This document shows positions 6,587 to 10,191 of a stretch of DNA of 10,191 nucleotides, piece after piece; within the stretch, counting starts at the first letter, position 1, and every line of letters begins with the position of its first letter. The DNA is taken from assembly GCA_002474345.1 (NCBI GenBank), contig DKQD01000091.1, positions 1 to 10,191 on the forward strand. Reading direction: 5' to 3'. The position numbers and the translations under genes were made by a program. This DNA comes from Bacteriovoracaceae bacterium UBA7317. GTDB lineage: Bacteria; Bdellovibrionota; Bacteriovoracia; Bacteriovoracales; Bacteriovoracaceae. A model generated the notes under the pieces. That model made no database searches. It worked only from the letters and a program-made list of their open reading frames with translations, and was not told the DNA's origin.

Positions 6587-7586
6587 ACTGGGCGAAAATC
6601 CTTTTAAATACGGTTTTATTGGAAGTACTGACACCCATATAGGAGCCCCGGGGGCAAGTAGTGAAACTTCTTTTAAGGGGCACGGAGGTGCCGGTGCAGC
6701 TAACGAAAACACTGAAGGATTGTCAGACTTTATGTCTTATAGTGCTGGAGGTTTGGCCGTCGTTTGGGCAGAGGAAAACTCAAGAGACTATATTTTTGAT
6801 GCCATGTTAAGAAAGGAAACCTATGCCACAAGTGGAACGCGAATTCTTGTTCGTTTTTTTGGAGGATGGGATTTTAATGAAAGTAAGGCAAAAAATCTAT
6901 GCCAAAGTGTTAAATATAATGGAGAAGGAACAGGACTCTCTGGCGGAGAATTCGTTGAAAAAGGTTATCAATTGGGTGTGCCTATGGGGAGTGACCTTAC
7001 TTATGAAGGAAATAAGGCGCCGGTCTTTGCTGTTGCAGCTTTAAAAGACCCTGGTAATGATATTGGAAAACCAGATCAAATAGAAAGAAGCACTCCTCTC
7101 CAACAAATCCAGATTATTAAAGGCTGGGTCGATGAAAAGGGGAAATCTCATGAAAAAGTCTATACTGTGGCCGGCTCACCAGACAATAATGCTCATGTTG
7201 ATTTGAACACCTGTATGCCAAAAGGACCTGAAACAGATGCTCTATGTAATGTTTGGATGGACCCAGATTTTAATCCTAAAGAAAGGGCCTTTTATTATGC
7301 AAGAGTTATTGAAAATCCAGTTTGTCGGTGGTCGTGGCTGCAGTGTAGAGACTATGCTTTAAAAAGTCATCCCAAGAAAAAGCCAGTAGATTTTTTTAGT
7401 GATATCTGTTCCTCAAAGAAAAAGCAAAAGAATTTACCAAAAGGCTTTAGGCATTGTTGCCTTCACAAAAATATAAGTGAGGTCAATCCAAAAAAATGGG
7501 AAAAAATACAAATGGGTGTTTATCCAGAAACCGTCCAGGAAAGGGCATGGAGTTCTCCCATTTGGTACAACCCTCCTAAAAAGTAG
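6567..7586 (+). CDS. DUF3604 C-terminal segment (downstream reading frame)
   Basis: In the second frame the protein resumes with GLQLENKLGENPF and the final metal motif GSTDTH (Asp at 6630-6632, His at 6636-6638), then SYSAGGLAVVWAE, ETYATSGTR, VRFFGGWDF and the C-terminal RAWSSPIWY, all typical of DUF3604 proteins. Several Cys residues in the last third (for example around 7323, 7345 and 7456) would suit disulfides in an exported protein. The open frame extends back to ATG 6498, but the residues before about 6567 are a shadow of the upstream frame. The stop is eight bases from the next start, with a weak AGG between. Confidence 0.8.
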   Translation, partial: GLQLENKLGENPFKYGFIGSTDTHIGAPGASSETSFKGHGGAGAANENTEGLSDFMSYSAGGLAVVWAEENSRDYIFDAMLRKETYATSGTRILVRFFGGWDFNESKAKNLCQSVKYNGEGTGLSGGEFVEKGYQLGVPMGSDLTYEGNKAPVFAVAALKDPGNDIGKPDQIERSTPLQQIQIIKGWVDEKGKSHEKVYTVAGSPDNNAHVDLNTCMPKGPETDALCNVWMDPDFNPKERAFYYARVIENPVCRWSWLQCRDYALKSHPKKKPVDFFSDICSSKKKQKNLPKGFRHCCLHKNISEVNPKKWEKIQMGVYPETVQERAWSSPIWYNPPKK

Positions 7587-7594
7587 GTCAAGAA

Positions 7595-8494
7595 ATGTTA
7601 AAATCTATTGGTTTCTTTTTAATTTTGGGGACGAGTCTTTTCATTTTAAAGTCTCATTTTAAACCCGAAAGACAAGAGCAAACAATAGTTATTTCTAGAG
7701 AAAAAATAAGGGAAGTGAGAGAAAAATCATTTTCAAAAAATGGAAAATTTGAAAAGGGCCTTTTTGATTCACTCATTCAGGTTGAAATCACGAATGAAAT
7801 TCTTTTTAGAGAGGCCCTTAATTTAAAGATAAATGAGTCAGACCCCACTGTTAGGAAGTGGCTTGTTAAAAATATGCGGTTTATGTTGAAAAGAGACGGA
7901 AGTCCGGAAAAAGATGATGATTACTATTTCAAAAAGGCTTTAGAGTTAGGAATGGATAAAGAAGACCTTGTCGTTAGGCGAATGCTTATTCAGAGGGTAA
8001 AGTCTTTGCTTCCTTTTAAAAATACTCTTCAAGAACCAAATCTAGAAGATATTAAAAATTATCAAAAAGAAAACTTTTCTAAATTCAGTTCACCTTCTCT
8101 CATAAAATTTTCTCAGATTTTTTTCAAAAAAAGTGAAAAGGCCAAAACTCTTTTATCTATAAAAGATATTAAAAAATGGAAAAGTGAATCAGACGACTTT
8201 CACATGGGTTCTTCTTTAACTCTTTCAAAAAAGGAAATAAAAAAATCCTTAGGAAAAAAATTTTATAGGGAGCTATCTTCTTTAAAGGAAAAAAAGTGGT
8301 CTAAACCTATTGCCTCCACCTTTGGTTACCATTTGGTTAGAATTGAAAAAGTCATTCCTAAAAGACCTCATCCTCTTTCTCTGGTCAAAAGTAGAATACG
8401 GCTTTTAATTATTGAAGAAAGAAAAAAGAGGGCGCTTTTTGAAGAAATTCAAAACTTAAGGCGCTATTATAATGTTGTTTTGAAAGAGGTCTAA
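7595..8494 (+). CDS. PpiC-type (parvulin) peptidyl-prolyl isomerase, 299 aa
   Basis: An N-terminal hydrophobic anchor (residues 5-19) places the protein in the inner membrane facing the periplasm, or exports it. A helical region (55-140) resembles the SurA/PpiD-type chaperone region and contains a visible duplication: FREALNLKINESDPTVRKWL (71-90) and FKKALELGMDKEDLVVRRML (112-131), 41 residues apart. A parvulin-like domain covers about 168-252: IKFSQIF, then KKWSKPIASTFGYHLVRI, ending in the GYHLVR strand with H246. At the first beta strand many parvulins have His (RHILI-type); here it is Gln (Q174), so catalysis may be weak and chaperone activity may dominate. Very Lys-rich. Its close spacing to both neighbours indicates one transcript; from memory, PpiC proteins recur between DUF3604 and HupE/UreJ genes, which suggests a dedicated folding helper for the exported DUF3604 protein. 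Confidence 0.85.
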   Translation: MLKSIGFFLILGTSLFILKSHFKPERQEQTIVISREKIREVREKSFSKNGKFEKGLFDSLIQVEITNEILFREALNLKINESDPTVRKWLVKNMRFMLKRDGSPEKDDDYYFKKALELGMDKEDLVVRRMLIQRVKSLLPFKNTLQEPNLEDIKNYQKENFSKFSSPSLIKFSQIFFKKSEKAKTLLSIKDIKKWKSESDDFHMGSSLTLSKKEIKKSLGKKFYRELSSLKEKKWSKPIASTFGYHLVRIEKVIPKRPHPLSLVKSRIRLLIIEERKKRALFEEIQNLRRYYNVVLKEV

Positions 8495-8495
8495 T

Positions 8496-9464
8496 ATGAG
8501 AATCATTTTTCTCCTTCTCTTTTTTCGTTTCTTGATGCAAGACCTTTATGCTCACCCCTTAGCACCGTCTTTCTATAAAATATGGGAACAAGACAAAGGC
8601 ATCTTTGAGGTTTTATGGAAAGGTCCTGAAATGAGAGTTAGGGGAGAGAAAGTCGCCCCTTTAATTCCTGAAGGCTGTAAGGCCTTGGATAAACCAAATT
8701 ACTCTTATGAAAACACTGGTTTTATTAAGACCTATAAGATGTCTTGTGATAGCTCCCTTATCGGAAAAAAAATTGAAGTTAAGGGCTTAAGTAAGAGTAA
8801 GCGTAATGTCCTCCTTCACATAACGTTTAAAGATAAAAGACTGATTCAGGAAGTTTTAAATAGTAAAAAAAGTAAAATTGTTATTTCCAAGATTTTTTCA
8901 TCATGGGATTTTTTTAAAAAATATATGATTTTGGGGTTCGAGCATATTTTAAGTGGCGCTGATCATTTACTTTTTATTTTTGCCCTTATTATTCTTATGA
9001 CTCATTTTAAAACTATTTTGGTGACCATTACATTTTTTACGATCGGTCATAGCATCACACTCTCTTTAGCTGTGCTTGACCTTATTTATCTTTCCCCTCG
9101 TGTTTCTGAATTTGGCATTGCTTTGACACTTCTAATTCTCGCGGCTGAAATTGATCAAAAGAAAAAGTCTATTATGACAAGTTACCCATGGGGAATGCCT
9201 CTTTTCTTTGGACTCATCCACGGGTTGGGTTTTGCTGGGGCCCTTAAAGAAGTTGGATTGCCCCAATCTGAAATACCTCTGACCTTATTCTCTTTTAATT
9301 TAGGAATTGAACTAGGTCAGGTCTTCTTTATTGGAGTCCTATGCCTCATCTTATTTTTACTACGTAAAGTTAAGATCACTATTCCTTTTTGGGCCAAAAA
9401 AATTCAAACCTACGCGTTAGGTAGTGTGGCGGCTTTTTGGTGTATTGAGAGGGCCTTTTCCTAA
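8496..9464 (+). CDS. HupE/UreJ-family membrane protein, 322 aa
   Basis: A signal peptide (residues 1-19) is cut before HPLAPSFYKI, the His-x-Leu start typical of the mature HupE/UreJ_2 type (PF13795). A periplasmic domain (20-135) follows, then about six membrane helices with the family motifs EHILSGADHLLFI (H150, D156, H157), GHSITLSLA (H185), HGLGFAGAL (H242) and FNLGIELGQ (E272). HupE/UreJ proteins are regarded as nickel/cobalt permeases or accessory metal handlers. Nothing nearby encodes hydrogenase or urease, so the metal may serve the DUF3604 protein instead (inference). The ATG is one base after the PpiC stop, and its ribosome site GAGG lies inside the end of that gene, so translation is probably coupled. 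No strong terminator is visible after the stop. Confidence 0.9.
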   Translation: MRIIFLLLFFRFLMQDLYAHPLAPSFYKIWEQDKGIFEVLWKGPEMRVRGEKVAPLIPEGCKALDKPNYSYENTGFIKTYKMSCDSSLIGKKIEVKGLSKSKRNVLLHITFKDKRLIQEVLNSKKSKIVISKIFSSWDFFKKYMILGFEHILSGADHLLFIFALIILMTHFKTILVTITFFTIGHSITLSLAVLDLIYLSPRVSEFGIALTLLILAAEIDQKKKSIMTSYPWGMPLFFGLIHGLGFAGALKEVGLPQSEIPLTLFSFNLGIELGQVFFIGVLCLILFLLRKVKITIPFWAKKIQTYALGSVAAFWCIERAFS

Positions 9465-9552
9465 TTTCGTTATTTTTATTCGAGTCAAGTACTCTGAAAA
9501 ATCCTTTGTCACTTGCCATTATTGTTTAAGATTTCTTTAAATAGTTTCGATA

Positions 9553-9572
9553 AATGATTACTAAAAATCATT
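9553..9572. repeat. 7-bp inverted repeat upstream of the HEAGH-protein gene
   Basis: AATGATT (9553-9559) and AATCATT (9566-9572) are perfect inverted arms around six bases, 42 bases before the next start codon. There is no T tract after it, so it is not a good terminator; it could be an operator in the 149-bp spacer. AT-rich, hence low certainty. Confidence 0.25.
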
Positions 9573-9613
9573 AAGAAAATCTTCCTTATCTTAGCCTAGG
9601 CGAGGAGATCATA

Positions 9614-10191
9614 ATGCGAAATCATTTTTGGAAAGTATGGCCTGGTATTCTTACCCTTATCGGTTCACTTCTGTTTTCTTCTGCGTCTTTTGGCTCAAAG
9701 GATATCATGGACAAACTTGAGGCCCTACAGAGTCAGTTTTGTGGTGGGGGTTCTGCTGCGAAAATGGAAAAAAAGATCGATCGGATCGTGAATGAAAGGG
9801 TACAACGGCTAAGTCAAAAAGAGCGGAAGACTCTTCCTCCAACTAGTGAAATTACAGAGACCATTAGGAGGCAGGTCTGGAGTGGCCTTAATATAGAAAT
9901 GCTTTGTCAGGAGGCAAGGCAAGGAAAAAGTAGTGCTAGATTGGGCGAAACCCGCGGGGGCTTTGGTATGGTTGGCCTGGCAGACGGGTATGCTATCAAT
10001 ACTGCCATTCATGAAGCGGGTCATTATGGGGCTGCCCATTTGCTGATGGAGAACACTAATGCCACCCTCACGGTGGTTAAGTATGATGCTCTCATGACGT
10101 TCTTCAATGAACTCTTTGCTGGGACTCCTACGCTAGAAAGCTTCCTAAATTTGATCACTCCTTTTAAGGGAATCGCTCACGAAGGTGGCGG
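9614..10191 (+). CDS. Exported protein with HEAGH zinc-protease motif, 3'-truncated by window
   Basis: ATG 9614 follows a strong GAGGAG (9602-9607), and the frame stays open for 192 codons to the window end. A signal peptide (residues 1-27: basic start, hydrophobic 10-22, cut after FG) predicts export. A charged helical region follows (30-105) with C43 and C98. The key feature is INTAIHEAGHYGAAHLL (residues 128-144), with HEAGH at 133-137 (10010-10024): two His ligands and the catalytic Glu of the gluzincin HExxH type. HEAGH followed by a small/hydrophobic helix and a beta strand (ATLTVVKY) recalls the M41 (FtsH) protease domain, but here it comes after a signal peptide and without an AAA ATPase module. 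The third metal ligand would lie beyond the window. The local base composition is more GC-rich than in the HupE gene. It could also be another HExxH family. Confidence 0.75.
   Translation, partial: MRNHFWKVWPGILTLIGSLLFSSASFGSKDIMDKLEALQSQFCGGGSAAKMEKKIDRIVNERVQRLSQKERKTLPPTSEITETIRRQVWSGLNIEMLCQEARQGKSSARLGETRGGFGMVGLADGYAINTAIHEAGHYGAAHLLMENTNATLTVVKYDALMTFFNELFAGTPTLESFLNLITPFKGIAHEGG

Larger units (their letters stand above)
5271..7586 (+). pseudogene. DUF3604-family exported metallohydrolase-like gene, two frame changes
   Basis: One full-length DUF3604 (PF12228) gene of about 770 codons is spread over three frame segments. From ATG 5271 the frame reads MKNIFTLFFF and then stops at 5304. 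One base out of that frame, the sequence continues as LISPHSFSEDPEERR and runs without a stop into the FGDIHVHT motif, so the signal peptide and body join if the T10 tract had one more T or two fewer. The second change is at 6566-6570, where DFIRYALK continues in another frame as GLQLENKLGENPF...GSTDTH. No ATG, GTG or TTG lies in the body frame before TTG 5393. That TTG has no ribosome site and would remove the export signal. The downstream genes are intact and tightly spaced, so the cluster may still be expressed. The alternatives are true decay, indel errors in the sequence, or slippage at T10. The family's enzymatic reaction is not established. Confidence 0.8.

Noticed and set aside
9476..9495. 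Terminator after the HupE/UreJ gene at GAGT-CAAGT-ACTC
   Set aside because: Only a 4-bp stem and no T tract follows.
9809..10039. 76-codon minus-strand frame opposite the HEAGH-protein gene
   Set aside because: The plus strand has a strong ribosome site, signal peptide and metalloprotease motif in a frame open to the window end.

Overview
The window looks like chromosomal DNA from a low-GC Gram-negative bacterium. Most genes are AT-rich, and there are several Sec signal peptides, a lipoprotein lipobox and many predicted envelope proteins. The mix (a bacterial Tim44-like protein, a DUF3604/PpiC/HupE-UreJ cluster, many secreted proteins) would suit a marine proteobacterium or a Bdellovibrio/Bacteriovorax relative. 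That placement is inference. No rRNA, tRNA, CRISPR array or insertion sequence was seen.

Layout. (1) 183-1103 (+): a membrane-anchored Tim44-domain protein, closed by a clear intrinsic terminator. (2) 1369-2562 (+): an extended short-chain dehydrogenase (dihydroflavonol-reductase type), noticeably more GC-rich than its neighbours and cut by two in-frame TAA codons. (3) 2581-3006 (-): a lipoprotein, with a possible tiny lipoprotein at 3144-3239 (-) upstream of it. (4) 3468-4858 (+): a 70-residue membrane protein followed by a flavoprotein of the CzcO-like type that ends in a Cys-rich tail. (5) 4859-5270: an AT-rich gap with a candidate promoter and several hairpins. (6) 5271-9464 (+): a tight three-gene cluster of a secreted DUF3604 (PHP-like metal-dependent hydrolase) protein, a PpiC-type peptidyl-prolyl isomerase and a HupE/UreJ-family membrane protein. 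(7) 9614 to the window end (+): the first 192 residues of a secreted protein with a HEAGH zinc-protease motif.

The most interesting part is the start of the DUF3604 cluster. The likely ATG (5271) sits exactly in the loop of a perfect 8-bp hairpin. That hairpin lies inside a larger stem (5247-5292) that runs straight into a T10 tract, like an intrinsic terminator. The same T10 tract encodes part of the signal peptide, and the signal peptide is out of frame with the rest of the protein by one base across it. A second frame change lies near 6566-6570. These could be sequencing or assembly errors, pseudogene decay, or slippage/phase variation at T10; the sequence alone does not decide.

How the cluster may work together (inference): HupE/UreJ proteins are proposed Ni/Co permeases or metal-handling membrane proteins, PpiC proteins fold exported proteins, and DUF3604 carries PHP-like metal ligands behind a signal peptide. 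An envelope system that supplies metal to and folds an exported metallohydrolase would fit, but no substrate can be named.
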